A stretch of DNA of 64,000 bases, taken from an uncultured Flavobacteriales bacterium (GTDB lineage Bacteria > Bacteroidota > Bacteroidia > Flavobacteriales_G > Salibacteraceae). The DNA is taken from the NCBI GenBank assembly GCA_943788775.1, contig CALSRO010000002.1, positions 62,001 through 126,000 of the forward strand. Direction: 5' to 3'. Of this stretch, positions 34,574 to 44,589 are shown one piece after another. The notes under the pieces are model-generated. The model was not told the DNA's origin. It worked only from the letters and a program-made list of their open reading frames with translations, and made no database searches. Both the position numbers and the translations under genes were made by a program. Each line of letters starts with the position of its first letter. Within the stretch, counting starts at the first letter, position 1.

Positions 34574-35880
34574 ATATCGCAGTAGTTGGAACCGGTTATG
34601 TCGGATTGGTTACAGGAACTTGCCTTGCAGAAATGGGCAATCACGTTGTTTGCATTGATATCGATGAGAACAAAGTGAACAAAATGAGAAATGGAATCAT
34701 CCCGATATATGAACCTCATTTGGACAATCTATTCGAAAGAAATATCAAACAGGGTAGGTTGGTGTTTTCTACTAATCTACAAGATGCAGTTGATCACGCG
34801 AATGTTATCTTCCTAGCTCTTCCAACACCTCCTGGAGAAGATGGAAGTGCAGATTTAAAGTACATATTAGGAGTTGCTGACGATGTAGGTAAAAGGCTAA
34901 AGGACTACGCAATTATAATTGATAAAAGCACTGTTCCCGTTGGAACTGCAGATCGAGTTAGCGAAGCCATTTCAGCTAACTTTAAGGGCGATTTTGATGT
35001 CGTTTCCAACCCAGAATTTCTCAGAGAAGGATTTGCGGTTGACGACTTTATGAAGCCAGATCGAGTAGTAATTGGCACTAATTCTGAACGCGCCAAAAAA
35101 ATTCTTGAGGAGTTGTTTAAGCCATTTGTAAGACAAGGAAATCCAATCCTATTTATGGATGAACGTTCAGCTGAAATGACAAAGTACGCGGCCAACTCCT
35201 TCCTCGCGACAAAGATTACTTTCATGAATGAAATAGCTAATTTATGTGAAAGGGTTGGAGCGGATGTTGATTCAGTGCGAATTGGTATTGGTAGTGATAC
35301 AAGAATTGGTAATCGATTTCTTTTCCCTGGCATTGGCTACGGTGGAAGTTGTTTTCCAAAAGATGTTCAAGCACTTGTTAAAACAGCAGCAGAACATGGT
35401 AGCGACATTCAAATATTGAATGCGGTAATGAAAGTAAATGAAGAGCAAAAAACAGTTTTGGCACCTATCATTTCCGACTATTTCAGTGGTGATCTCACGG
35501 GTAAGCGCATAGCTATCTGGGGTTTAGCCTTTAAACCTGATACGGATGATATTCGGGAAGCGCCAGCGCTATACATGATTGAAAAGTTGATTGAATTGGG
35601 TGCAACAATAAAGGCTTATGACCCCGAAGCAATGTCCAATGTGCAAACAACAATTGGGAATAAAATTGAGTATGCGATTGATCCTTATGATGCAGCGCAA
35701 AATGCTGACGCCTTAGTTGTTTGCACCGAATGGTCTGTTTTTAGAACTCCAGATTTTGATGTTCTTGCAGAAAACTTAAATAATAAGGTGATTTTCGATG
35801 GACGTAATCTTTACAATCCCGAAAAAATGAAGGAACTTGGCTTTTATTATAAGAGCATTGGTCGAAAAACAATTTCATAA
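34570..35880 (+). CDS. ugd: UDP-glucose 6-dehydrogenase
   Basis: The enzyme oxidises UDP-glucose to UDP-glucuronate with two NAD+. The Rossmann start MNIAVVGTGYVGLVTGTCLAE is present, followed by STVPVGTADRV, the NPEFLREGFAVDDF segment, the catalytic Cys in GGSCFPKDVQAL and the C-terminal domain phrase WGLAFKPDTDDIREAP. The length of 436 residues is standard. It overlaps the aminotransferase gene by four bases and touches the following decarboxylase gene directly, so the product UDP-GlcA can be handed to the decarboxylase. Confidence 0.95.
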   Translation: MNIAVVGTGYVGLVTGTCLAEMGNHVVCIDIDENKVNKMRNGIIPIYEPHLDNLFERNIKQGRLVFSTNLQDAVDHANVIFLALPTPPGEDGSADLKYILGVADDVGKRLKDYAIIIDKSTVPVGTADRVSEAISANFKGDFDVVSNPEFLREGFAVDDFMKPDRVVIGTNSERAKKILEELFKPFVRQGNPILFMDERSAEMTKYAANSFLATKITFMNEIANLCERVGADVDSVRIGIGSDTRIGNRFLFPGIGYGGSCFPKDVQALVKTAAEHGSDIQILNAVMKVNEEQKTVLAPIISDYFSGDLTGKRIAIWGLAFKPDTDDIREAPALYMIEKLIELGATIKAYDPEAMSNVQTTIGNKIEYAIDPYDAAQNADALVVCTEWSVFRTPDFDVLAENLNNKVIFDGRNLYNPEKMKELGFYYKSIGRKTIS

Positions 35881-36864
35881 ATGAAAACTGTATTAGTCAC
35901 CGGAGCTGCTGGATTTCTTGGGTCTCATCTTTGCGATCGATTTATAAAGGAAGGGTGTGCTGTAATTGGAATGGACAATTTAATTACAGGTGACTTAAAA
36001 AATATCGAACACCTCTTTGCAAATGAAAACTTCAAGTTTTACCATCATGATGTCAGCACATTTGTGCATGTTCCGGGAAAGTTAGACTATATATTGCATT
36101 TCGCATCACCAGCCAGTCCGATTGACTACTTAAAGATTCCTATTCAAACGCTGAAGGTGAGCTCGTTAGGAACGCACAATATGCTTGGATTAGCACGAGC
36201 TAAAAAAGCAAGAATACTGGTTGCTTCAACATCTGAAATATATGGTGATCCGGCTGTTCACCCTCAGAATGAAGAATATTGGGGCAATGTGAATCCTATT
36301 GGCCCTCGTGGCGTATATGATGAGGCAAAACGATTTCAGGAGGCGATTACAATGGCTTATCAGAGAATACACGGATTAGAGACAAGAATTGTACGGATCT
36401 TCAACACTTACGGACCAAGGATGCGCTTAAATGATGGTCGAGTATTACCTGCATTTATTGGACAGGCGCTTCGTGGGGAAGATTTGACAGTATTTGGTAA
36501 TGGCAACCAAACAAGGTCATTTTGTTATGTGGATGATTTGATAGAAGGTATTTATCGATTGTTATTAAGCGATTACCCAAATCCTGTGAATATTGGAAAT
36601 CCTGATGAGATTACGATCCTCGAATTTGCCAAGGAAATAATAAACCTTACCCAGACCAATCAAAAAATTGTTTTCAAAGATCTACCAGAGGGAGATCCAG
36701 CAATGAGACAACCAGACATTTCTAAAGCTAGAGAAATTTTAAACTGGGAGCCGACCATTGACAGGACTGAAGGATTAAAAATCACCTATGATTATTTCAA
36801 GGGACTGACTCAAGATGAGCTCTATAAAAAGGAACATAAATCATTTGACGCATATTTCAGATAA
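35881..36864 (+). CDS. UDP-glucuronate decarboxylase (UDP-xylose synthase type)
   Basis: An extended SDR enzyme: the NAD-binding [14 protein letters not shown] is at the N-terminus, [14 protein letters not shown] holds the Thr/Ser side of the active site, [10 protein letters not shown] holds the Tyr-x-x-x-Lys pair, and [11 protein letters not shown] is the family phrase. The sequence pattern ([18 protein letters not shown]) is that of UXS, converting UDP-glucuronate to UDP-xylose, which fits the preceding ugd gene. Its ATG follows the ugd stop without a gap. Confidence 0.92.
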   Translation: MKTVLVTGAAGFLGSHLCDRFIKEGCAVIGMDNLITGDLKNIEHLFANENFKFYHHDVSTFVHVPGKLDYILHFASPASPIDYLKIPIQTLKVSSLGTHNMLGLARAKKARILVASTSEIYGDPAVHPQNEEYWGNVNPIGPRGVYDEAKRFQEAITMAYQRIHGLETRIVRIFNTYGPRMRLNDGRVLPAFIGQALRGEDLTVFGNGNQTRSFCYVDDLIEGIYRLLLSDYPNPVNIGNPDEITILEFAKEIINLTQTNQKIVFKDLPEGDPAMRQPDISKAREILNWEPTIDRTEGLKITYDYFKGLTQDELYKKEHKSFDAYFR

Positions 36865-37448
36865 TGGAAACCTATTTCTCACATGAAACAGCCATCGTGG
36901 ATGAAGGTTGCACTATTGGATCAGGGACTAAGATTTGGCACTTTAGCCATATTATGTCTGATTGTATAATTGGGGAAAATTGCAACATTGGTCAAAATTG
37001 TGTCATATCACCAGATGTTGTTTTGGGACGAAACGTCAAAGTTCAAAATAACGTTTCCATTTATACAGGTGTAGTATGTGAAGATGACGTTTTCCTCGGG
37101 CCAAGTATGGTATTCACAAATGTGACCAATCCAAGGAGTGGTGTAAACAGAAGAGGTCAATACACGAAAACCATTGTTAAAAAAGGTGCGTCAATTGGAG
37201 CAAACGCAACTATTGTTTGTGGTCACGATATTGGCAGATTCGCGTTTATTGGAGCCGGAACGGTCGTAACAAAAGAGGTGCCTGACTATGCTTTAGTTGT
37301 AGGAAATCCTGGGCGACAAATCGGTTGGATGAGCGAATACGGACACCGTTTGAAATTTAACGAGGATGGAATTGCCTCATGTTTAGAGTCAAATGAAAAA
37401 TATCAGTTAACGAATAATACAGTAATAAAAATAGACGAAGAGATATGA
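36864..37448 (+). CDS. Left-handed beta-helix N-acetyltransferase (WbpD/WlbB type)
   Basis: Hexapeptide repeats ([LIV]-G-x4) run through the protein: [21 protein letters not shown] and [20 protein letters not shown], with the [21 protein letters not shown] ending typical of acyltransferases acting on UDP-amino sugars. [17 protein letters not shown] is a phrase of the WbpD/WlbB group, which acetylates UDP-3-amino-GlcNAcA. The ATG shares one base with the previous stop, and its own stop overlaps the next ATG. It should act after the DegT aminotransferase of this operon. Confidence 0.87.
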   Translation: METYFSHETAIVDEGCTIGSGTKIWHFSHIMSDCIIGENCNIGQNCVISPDVVLGRNVKVQNNVSIYTGVVCEDDVFLGPSMVFTNVTNPRSGVNRRGQYTKTIVKKGASIGANATIVCGHDIGRFAFIGAGTVVTKEVPDYALVVGNPGRQIGWMSEYGHRLKFNEDGIASCLESNEKYQLTNNTVIKIDEEI

Positions 37449-38746
37449 GTAATCTATACGATCGAATAATAAAGAAAGAAGCTAAAATTGGAGTTATTGG
37501 GCTAGGTTATGTTGGTTTGCCAATAGCATTGGCTTTTGCTAAAAAAGTTTCTGTCATTGGCTTTGATATCAATGAATCACGGGTAAAAATGATGCAAGAA
37601 GGTCAAGATCCGAGCGATGAATTAGCATCTGAAGATTTTGATAATAGTGATATCACGTTTACAGCCAATTTAGAAGACTTACATGATGCGGAATTCTTCA
37701 TTATTGCGGTTCCTACGCCTATTGATGATCATAACAAACCTGATTTACGTCCACTAATTGGATCTTCTACAACAGTGGGAAAAGTGCTTTCCAAAGGAGA
37801 CTATGTTGTCTATGAATCCACTGTTTATCCTGGATGTACAGAAGAAGATTGCATCCCTATTCTTGAAGAGATATCTGGCCTCAAGTATATCGATGACTTT
37901 AAGGTTGGATATTCCCCCGAACGAATTAATCCTGGTGATAAAGAGCATACTATTACTAAAATATTGAAAGTAGTATCTGGTTGCGACAATGAATCCTTGG
38001 AGATAATATCAAAAGTTTACGAAATCATCGTTGAACCCGGTGTTCACAAAGCTTCATCTATCAAAGTGGCGGAGGCTGCAAAGATCATTGAGAATACTCA
38101 ACGTGACGTTAATATCGCGTTGATGAATGAACTCTCAATAATTTTCAACCGACTTGGAATCAACACGTACGAAGTCCTTGAGGCTGCAGGAACAAAGTGG
38201 AATTTTCTAAAATTCTTTCCTGGTATGGTAGGTGGACATTGTATTGGAGTTGACCCATACTACCTCACTTATAAAGCCGAGGAACTTGGATATCACGCAC
38301 GTATCATTAATTCTGGTCGATATGTTAATGATTCTATGGGATACTATGTTGCAAAACAAACAGTCAAGAAGATTTTAGCTCAAGGTAAAAATGTTGCTGG
38401 TGCGAAAGTATTGGTGATGGGAGCCACCTTTAAAGAAAATGTTAGTGATATAAGAAATTCCAAAGTCGCTGATGTTGTGAAGGAACTTCGATCCTTTATG
38501 GTAGACGTTGAAATAGCTGATCCCTATGCGGACAGTGATGAATTACATGAAGAATATGGATTCGGATTATCTGAGCTAAAACCCAAAGCTTATGACGCAA
38601 TTATTGTGGCAGTGAATCATGACACCTATGTGGAACTCAATGAGAATGACTTTAGAGGTATGTTTAAGGACGATAAAGGCATCCTTGTCGACATTAAAGG
38701 AATCTATCGTAAATCTGGTTTTGACCTTAATTACTGGAGCTTATAG
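37445..38746 (+). CDS. UDP-N-acetyl-hexosamine 6-dehydrogenase (WbpA/TviB type)
   Basis: A second UDP-sugar dehydrogenase, distinct from ugd. The Rossmann start is [48 protein letters not shown], and [23 protein letters not shown] (catalytic Cys in GGHCIGV) place it in the UDP-GlcNAc/UDP-GalNAc dehydrogenase group and not the UDP-Glc group. It would make UDP-GlcNAcA, the first step of the path served by the aminotransferase and N-acetyltransferase. It is the last gene of the operon, with a four-base overlap to the previous one. Confidence 0.92.
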   Translation: MSNLYDRIIKKEAKIGVIGLGYVGLPIALAFAKKVSVIGFDINESRVKMMQEGQDPSDELASEDFDNSDITFTANLEDLHDAEFFIIAVPTPIDDHNKPDLRPLIGSSTTVGKVLSKGDYVVYESTVYPGCTEEDCIPILEEISGLKYIDDFKVGYSPERINPGDKEHTITKILKVVSGCDNESLEIISKVYEIIVEPGVHKASSIKVAEAAKIIENTQRDVNIALMNELSIIFNRLGINTYEVLEAAGTKWNFLKFFPGMVGGHCIGVDPYYLTYKAEELGYHARIINSGRYVNDSMGYYVAKQTVKKILAQGKNVAGAKVLVMGATFKENVSDIRNSKVADVVKELRSFMVDVEIADPYADSDELHEEYGFGLSELKPKAYDAIIVAVNHDTYVELNENDFRGMFKDDKGILVDIKGIYRKSGFDLNYWSL

Positions 38747-38778
38747 GCGCCAGTGATTTCACGACTACATTTTCGTGA

Positions 38779-39609
38779 TTAATATGACCATAAGTCATGT
38801 TCCATTTCGAGAAGTTGTCTTTCAATTCGATCTGACTCAAGTAAAGCATCTTCACCAGCTGCATATTGGTTGATGTATCGATCGTACACATTACTTTCCT
38901 TAATGACGAGGCCTTCAAACATTCTTTTATTAAACAGGTCATCGAAAGTTACTGGGTGCACATCGTTTCTAGAGGTATAAACCTGCCAATTGATCATTTG
39001 ATGTCTCAACTCTGAATAGTTCAACCAAAATAAGCGCTTATACCCTCTAAATTCACCAGTTTCTGAATCTGAAACTCTTATCATAGGGCAAATTCCAACA
39101 ATACGTACTTCCATCACTGATCGTTCGTTGTCAAAAAACCAGTCTTCTTTTACTTCATACATTATTACATCGCTCGAGACAAGAGGATCCGATATTTCTA
39201 CGTCAGATTCCAATAGTGTATAAGGGTCAACTTGCTTAACTGTAGTGACTGGATTGAAAATTGAATCCAATTGCAAAATGTTATAAGGCTTGGTCAGCAT
39301 ATCATCCTCACCTAGCGCTCCTGGATTATAAGCTACCAAGTCTCCATTCATTGCTGCATCCTTGATAGAATCAAAAAAAGACATTCTACCGTTACTTGGT
39401 CGATCTGGAAAGTATAATGGGTGATTTATTTTTTGCCTCAAATCAATTTGCCTCCAAACTCTTTTCATCCACATCAAATCAGAATATCTAACGTGGTCTT
39501 TTGACACCACCACCCTAGGATCAAGGACACTCTGACTAAACGCATTTTGACCCATCATTGATAGAACTGTCACAAGTATTCCTGTGATAACAAACTTTAA
39601 ACTTTTCAT
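38779..39609 (-). CDS. Second GldN-type protein (GldO-like)
   Basis: The 276-residue product has a leader (FVITGILVTVLSMMGQNAFSQ) and follows gldN through its whole length: SDLMWMKRVWRQIDLRQKIN, NHPLYFPDRP, MYEVKEDWFFDNERSVMEVRI and LLEMEHDLWSY all match gldN phrases. In Flavobacterium johnsoniae a gldN paralogue, gldO, follows gldN and partly replaces it. GldN proteins form part of the periplasmic ring with GldK under the type IX translocon. A terminator (39676-39710) lies between gldN and this gene, so it may be expressed separately or at a lower level. Confidence 0.88.
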   Translation of the reverse strand: MKSLKFVITGILVTVLSMMGQNAFSQSVLDPRVVVSKDHVRYSDLMWMKRVWRQIDLRQKINHPLYFPDRPSNGRMSFFDSIKDAAMNGDLVAYNPGALGEDDMLTKPYNILQLDSIFNPVTTVKQVDPYTLLESDVEISDPLVSSDVIMYEVKEDWFFDNERSVMEVRIVGICPMIRVSDSETGEFRGYKRLFWLNYSELRHQMINWQVYTSRNDVHPVTFDDLFNKRMFEGLVIKESNVYDRYINQYAAGEDALLESDRIERQLLEMEHDLWSY

Positions 39610-39675
39610 ACCACATGAACGCGCACGTACTCATTCCTATTGTTTGTATTAGTCTACGAATACAAACGTTTAGAC

Positions 39676-39710
39676 GAAAAAAAAGAGGGAGGCTAAAGCC
39701 TCCCTCTATT
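39676..39710 (-). terminator. Terminator between gldN and the second gldN-type gene
   Basis: AGAGGGAGGCT pairs with AGCCTCCCTCT around AA (39684-39707) and on the reverse strand is followed by T9. It lies 25 bases after the gldN stop. Confidence 0.92.
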
Positions 39711-39734
39711 TCGTTTCACAATAACATATAGAGA

Positions 39735-40592
39735 TTAATAACTCCAAAGATCATGTTCCATTTCGAAAATCTCTTTCTTCAATTCCTCCGCTTCAAGCAG
39801 CGCATCAAGACCCTTTTTGTATTGGTCAATCGTACGGTTATACACGTTAGACTTCTTGACGATATAGCTTCCAAACTGACGCTTCCAAAATATGTCCTCG
39901 TAAGTTCTACGTTCCACATCATTTCCACGATTGAACACCTCTGCTTTCACAAAGACATAGCGAGCTTCAGGATAATAGATCCAAAAGAGTTTCTTTAGAC
40001 CTCTAAACTCACCGGTTAATTCATCCTTCTTTGCAAGCATTGGACTGATTCCAATAATACGAACCTCCATAACTGAACGTTGACGGTCAAAAAACCATTC
40101 CTCTTTAATCTCGTACCATTTGACATCCGTTGATTTCACGTCCATAGGAACCAGCTGTTGTTCCATTTCACCGGTAAGTAGATTCTCACTGTACACTGTA
40201 TCCACCTTTGACAATAAGCTTCTAACTTCATCAGGGGTCATTCTCTTAGTGAACATATCATCATCACCCAGCGGCCCCGGATCATATGCAGTTAAAGTTC
40301 CATCATTTAGTATAGACTCCTTAATCACATCAAACAACGATTTACGTCCTTGTTCTGGTTTTTCAGGAAAGTAGAAAGGATGATTAATCTTTTCTCGCAA
40401 GTCAATTCTTCTCCAAACGCGTTTTAGCCACATTACATCCGCTTCTCGCAGTGGGGAATAGGGTATAATCCTTCGTTCCAAAGTATGTTCAGGCTGGTAG
40501 ATACCATCCAGAACGTTTTGTCCGATTACATCCTGTGCGAATAACAAGGATATAAATACCAATACTGTAATACCTAATTTCATGTGACTCAT
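39735..40592 (-). CDS. gldN: Type IX secretion/gliding protein GldN
   Basis: The 285-residue protein has a signal peptide (LGITVLVFISLLFAQDVIGQ) and the GldN pattern: ADVMWLKRVWRRIDLREKIN, NHPFYFPEKP, DVKWYEIKEEWFFDRQRSV, KKLFWIYYPEARYV and the C-terminal EIFEMEHDLWSY. It belongs to the periplasmic core of the type IX machinery, forming a complex with the GldK lipoprotein ring. It follows gldM by 12 bases and is followed by a strong terminator. Confidence 0.95.
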   Translation of the reverse strand: MSHMKLGITVLVFISLLFAQDVIGQNVLDGIYQPEHTLERRIIPYSPLREADVMWLKRVWRRIDLREKINHPFYFPEKPEQGRKSLFDVIKESILNDGTLTAYDPGPLGDDDMFTKRMTPDEVRSLLSKVDTVYSENLLTGEMEQQLVPMDVKSTDVKWYEIKEEWFFDRQRSVMEVRIIGISPMLAKKDELTGEFRGLKKLFWIYYPEARYVFVKAEVFNRGNDVERRTYEDIFWKRQFGSYIVKKSNVYNRTIDQYKKGLDALLEAEELKKEIFEMEHDLWSY

Positions 40593-40604
40593 AACGAAAT
40601 GAAT

Positions 40605-42245
40605 TTAAATGACTTTCAATGCAATTGTTCCAAGATCTCGAATTGTACCATCTGGACCCTTCGCTTTAATCTTTTCTAGATAAAGTTTCTGTCCTGATTT
40701 AAGCTCGCCAATGATTTGCTTTGCATTGCTTGACAAAGCTGGGCCTGAACATTGCTGCTCAACTACGTTTCCACGAATCGTTGCCGATACTTGATAGCTA
40801 ATGATATCAAACCTTAAGTCAAACTCAAAATTTTCCATCTTAGCAATAACACCTGCAGCTGCAAGCAAGTTCTTTCTTGGAATGTTATCTGAACCAGTTT
40901 TTCCACCAAAATATGGTTTAGGATCTGGTACATTTTTCACTCTAAACTCTTTTTTACCAAAATTCGTGTTTTTCCCATTGATATCAGCGCTTACGCTGAT
41001 CATACAGGTTTGTCCACTTCCAGGCCTGACTTTGAACGCACCGTTACTTCCCGACTTGGATCCATTTGACATGATGACCTGTAGCTTATCCGTTGGCACA
41101 CCAGGAACCGAAACTTCAACTGGATTTTCCAGACCACGGTAAAAAACGTTCATCGCTGTAGGGGAAACAACTAATGCTGGTTTCGCTACAGTATATGTCT
41201 GCTTAGGAACATTATAGCTTTTCCAAGTACCATCCGGGCCTTTAATTTGAATTATTCCACCCCACTCCTTCATACCTTCAGCTGAAGCAGCCACCGTATA
41301 CTTGGCCATTCCTTCTGCTATTCTAATATTACTTGAGTCAAGTTCATCAAATGTTCCAGATACATAACCGCTAGAGTCACTAAACTCTGATCCAACTCGG
41401 AATCGAGGTTTTTGTGTTTTACTAAACGCAGCAACAAAAACATCTGCTCTGAAGCTATCTCCTTGAAGCACATAATTTGATTGTGGAATCACTTTAGCCG
41501 CAAGTGTATCAAACTTAAAGTCATCCGCACTAATATTTCGATACAAAGCTTTAATGATATCTGCCTCTGCATTACGAATATCTGCCTGAATTTTCGACAA
41601 ATTCGTCACAACTGCAGCCAATGGCAAGTGATAGAAGTTTGCAGTGATCCATGTCTCTTCAACACCACTTGCATTTTTAAACTTTCCATCCGTGTTTAAT
41701 CCCAGTGACATTGCTGCCCTTTCGGCTTCTTCATCAATAAGGAAAAGCATTTCTTGCTGGAAATTATCGATCTTATCCTTTAATTCAATGGCCGACCATT
41801 CTCCATCTCTTGGGTTATCGGGTTCTGATCCAATAAGATGCAAAGTCGGTATATCATAGTTATCTTTTGACTCAACGTTCTTTAGTTGAAACAATGAATC
41901 AGCTTCCACTTCTTCAATCGACTGCTTGCCACTTGTCGTAGCTACCAGATATTTCTTCAATTCCTCAATATGCAAATACAACTCATCCGCCAGGCCTTTG
42001 GCTCTTTTTGCCTTAGTATAATATTTACCAACCTTCAGTGGGTCATTTGCATTTGCTGATTCAAACTGTGTATACGTAATCTCATTCTTTGCCATGAAAT
42101 TCTTATTCGTAGTTTCTAAGCCTTCATTAATTACAACAAAGGCGTCAAGAATATCCTTAGATACATTCATTGCCAAAAGTGCGGTCAGTACTAAGTACAT
42201 CATACCGATCATCTTTTGGCGTCCGGTTTCTTTTCCTCCTGCCAT
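40605..42245 (-). CDS. gldM: Type IX secretion motor component GldM
   Basis: GldM (PorM) pairs with GldL as the proton-driven rotary motor of type IX secretion and gliding. The protein starts AGGKETGRQKMIGMMYLVLTALLAM, the conserved single membrane helix that enters the GldL bundle, and continues with a long periplasmic part (D1-D4 beta domains) that includes NVPKQTYTVAKPALVVSPTAMNV as a domain border. The length of 546 residues is usual. It lies 34 bases downstream of gldL and 12 bases upstream of gldN. Confidence 0.96.
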   Translation of the reverse strand: MAGGKETGRQKMIGMMYLVLTALLAMNVSKDILDAFVVINEGLETTNKNFMAKNEITYTQFESANANDPLKVGKYYTKAKRAKGLADELYLHIEELKKYLVATTSGKQSIEEVEADSLFQLKNVESKDNYDIPTLHLIGSEPDNPRDGEWSAIELKDKIDNFQQEMLFLIDEEAERAAMSLGLNTDGKFKNASGVEETWITANFYHLPLAAVVTNLSKIQADIRNAEADIIKALYRNISADDFKFDTLAAKVIPQSNYVLQGDSFRADVFVAAFSKTQKPRFRVGSEFSDSSGYVSGTFDELDSSNIRIAEGMAKYTVAASAEGMKEWGGIIQIKGPDGTWKSYNVPKQTYTVAKPALVVSPTAMNVFYRGLENPVEVSVPGVPTDKLQVIMSNGSKSGSNGAFKVRPGSGQTCMISVSADINGKNTNFGKKEFRVKNVPDPKPYFGGKTGSDNIPRKNLLAAAGVIAKMENFEFDLRFDIISYQVSATIRGNVVEQQCSGPALSSNAKQIIGELKSGQKLYLEKIKAKGPDGTIRDLGTIALKVI

Positions 42246-42279
42246 TCTACTCTAAACTTTAATTCGTTTTTATATTGGA

Positions 42280-43140
42280 TTAACCATTAGAATTTCCACC
42301 GCCCATATTCATTGCATTAAGCATGTTTCCATAAACACGATTTAATGCAGCGAGGTTGTGTGAAAGTTCAGAGATGTTCTCTTTATACTGCTTAGTATCT
42401 TCGACAGAGGCCTGAAGGTTTGACATCAACTCAGAAATTCCGGAATAGAACTGCTTGGTAGATTCTAATTGTTCCTTACTTCCTTGTAATTGCATATCAT
42501 AAACTGAATTCAATTCTGTCAATTTAGAAGATACCGCTTTCAATTCTCTAGCATAGTTACTTCCATCTTCGCCACTTAATGAAATACTCGCCAAACTTTC
42601 TGAAGCTTTGGAGTAGTTCTGTGATAATTCATTCACATTAGATGCAGCAGATCTCACGCTTGTCACATATTCATTTGTAGCAACTGAAGCATCGCTGATG
42701 TTAGACATCTTATTCGCGTTGTCAGAAAGGGAACGCAGGCCGTTTCCTAAACTTTCAATTAGTTCAGGGCCGATCTTAGCTTCCTCTAACAGATTATCCA
42801 ATTGCTCGGTAATTGGTAACTCACTCACTTCAGACGAATCAGAAGCCACAGCCAGCATTTCATCCGCTTCGTGATCCTCGTGTTCTTCTTCATGTTCAGC
42901 TAACTCTGGATAAACTAGTTCCCACTTTGGATCAGCATGCAACGGTTCAAAGGCAGAGAAAAAGAAGATAATCGCCTCAATACTCAAACCACCTACTAAC
43001 ATCGCTCCAGCTCCAGGCCAGTGCTGAATCTTAAACATCGCTCCAACAATAACGATAGCTGCGCCTATACCATACAACTTCGCCATGAACTTCTTCCAAC
43101 TCTTACTACCTGGTCTAAAACCTTTTACTTCTTGAGACAT
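42280..43140 (-). CDS. gldL: Type IX secretion motor component GldL
   Basis: GldL (PorL) provides the inner-membrane stator of the motor. Two transmembrane helices occupy residues ~18-60 (KLYGIGAAIVIVGAMFKIQH and GAGAMLVGGLSIEAIIFFFS), including the Glu in SIEAIIFF proposed to carry protons. The C-terminal 200 residues are cytoplasmic, Ser/Asn/Glu-rich and coiled-coil in character (SYAREL/ELSQNYSKASESL). The length of 286 residues fits flavobacterial forms. It lies between gldK and gldM. Confidence 0.95.
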   Translation of the reverse strand: MSQEVKGFRPGSKSWKKFMAKLYGIGAAIVIVGAMFKIQHWPGAGAMLVGGLSIEAIIFFFSAFEPLHADPKWELVYPELAEHEEEHEDHEADEMLAVASDSSEVSELPITEQLDNLLEEAKIGPELIESLGNGLRSLSDNANKMSNISDASVATNEYVTSVRSAASNVNELSQNYSKASESLASISLSGEDGSNYARELKAVSSKLTELNSVYDMQLQGSKEQLESTKQFYSGISELMSNLQASVEDTKQYKENISELSHNLAALNRVYGNMLNAMNMGGGNSNG

Positions 43141-43196
43141 ATTTGAACTAATTAGGGATTAAAATTTACTTTTTGTTACTGTTTAATTATTCGTGA

Positions 43197-44519
43197 TTAT
43201 ATATCATCACCCTTGGCACGACCCAAGTATGACATTACACATCGAAATCCGATGTAGCTTTTCGCAGTATCCTGATACTCATAAGTTCGTGTTCCTGTTT
43301 GCAGATAATAACTTATATCCTTCCAGCTTCCGCCTCGAATCACTTTACGCTTTAAAACAGGCGGGTCATCATCATCCGCTTCATATACGTAATCCATATT
43401 CAAATCGTGAGCAAAATCATATGAAGATTCATCATATGCGTTACTAGTCCATTCAGCTACGTTGCCCGACATGCAATATAATCCGTAGTCGTTTGGAGAA
43501 TAAGATGAAACTGGCACTGTATGAAAGCCGCCATCATCTACATAATTACCGCGCATTGGCTTAAAATTCGCCAAGAAACAACCTCTAGTGTTCCTAATAT
43601 ATGGACCACCCCATGGAAATGGAGCTAAGTCTAAGCCTCCTCTAGCCGCGTATTCCCATTCTGATTCTGTTGGCAGTCTAAAATCTTGAACTCTAACACC
43701 ACCTATTTTTCTTAGGTAATTGTTTAATAAGTCTGTTCTCCAAATACTGAATGCACGAGCCTGCTTCCAAGTGACACCCACCACTGGATAGTCATCATAA
43801 GCTGGGTGACTGAAATACATTTTAGTCATCGGCTCATTAAATGAGTACGTAAAATCATGAACCCAAACTAGAGTGTCAGGATAAACATTTATTACATCTC
43901 TCTTGATAAATACTGACCTGTCTGTCATTCCACGCTGACGTAATGGAGCTCCTGGCCCACCCTTTCTAGCCGCATCACGATAATCGATCCAGAAGTATTC
44001 GTAATCCAATTTTCGTCCATCCATTTCGCGTCTTCCTTTGAAACGTTCAAACTCAGGATAGTACATTACTTCAAGAGCTTCTCGCTGTTCTGGATCAGTC
44101 CATTCAATGCGTGCATTCCAGTTAATGTGCGGGGTTGCATAATCTTGATCATACTCATCCACCATAAACAAATGCTCCTCATCAATTTCCTCTCCTAAGA
44201 TACGGTGAGCGATAGAATCTCGCACCCAAAAGACAAATTGACGATACTCGTTATTCGTGATCTCTGTCTCGTCCATGTAAAATGCCTGAACAGAAACCGT
44301 TTTGGATTTGGTTGTACTTGCATATGGAACGTCTTGATCACTAGGACCCATGTTATACGAACCCATGGGTAAGTAGAGCATTCCATAAGGATCTGGTTGG
44401 AACCACTGTATACGATTCTGGACACCAACCAACTGGCCGCTACCGGAGTTACCGCAACTGCTAAGCAAAACTGGCAGTCCAACTAACGCTAGAGCCGATA
44501 TTTTAAGCAATTTTTTCAT
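43197..44519 (-). CDS. gldK: Gliding/type IX secretion lipoprotein GldK
   Basis: The lipobox VLLSSC is at residues 18-22. The mature protein has the formylglycine-generating-enzyme (FGE-sulfatase) fold: ETEITNNEYRQFVFWVRDS, the WEYAARGGLDLAPFPWGG segment, NVAEWTSNAYD and VIRGGSWKD. GldK forms, with GldN, the ring under the outer membrane. Catalytic activity as an FGE is not expected. The start is ATG 44519, preceded by an unusually strong ribosome-binding sequence. It heads gldKLMN and follows the PorP/SprF-type gene by 70 bases. Confidence 0.95.
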   Translation of the reverse strand: MKKLLKISALALVGLPVLLSSCGNSGSGQLVGVQNRIQWFQPDPYGMLYLPMGSYNMGPSDQDVPYASTTKSKTVSVQAFYMDETEITNNEYRQFVFWVRDSIAHRILGEEIDEEHLFMVDEYDQDYATPHINWNARIEWTDPEQREALEVMYYPEFERFKGRREMDGRKLDYEYFWIDYRDAARKGGPGAPLRQRGMTDRSVFIKRDVINVYPDTLVWVHDFTYSFNEPMTKMYFSHPAYDDYPVVGVTWKQARAFSIWRTDLLNNYLRKIGGVRVQDFRLPTESEWEYAARGGLDLAPFPWGGPYIRNTRGCFLANFKPMRGNYVDDGGFHTVPVSSYSPNDYGLYCMSGNVAEWTSNAYDESSYDFAHDLNMDYVYEADDDDPPVLKRKVIRGGSWKDISYYLQTGTRTYEYQDTAKSYIGFRCVMSYLGRAKGDDI

Positions 44520-44523
44520 TTTT

Positions 44524-44529
44524 CCTCCT
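44524..44529 (-). promoter_or_regulatory. Strong Shine-Dalgarno-like site before gldK
   Basis: On the reverse strand AAAAAGGAGGAAAA precedes the gldK ATG, with GGAGG four bases from the start. Genes of this phylum usually lack such sites, and no other gene in the window shows one this strong. Confidence 0.6.
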
Positions 44530-44589
44530 TTTTAATTTATCTGTCTTTGGGATCTTCTTTTGAGAAAAGTTGTCAAAAGTAAGTGATTC

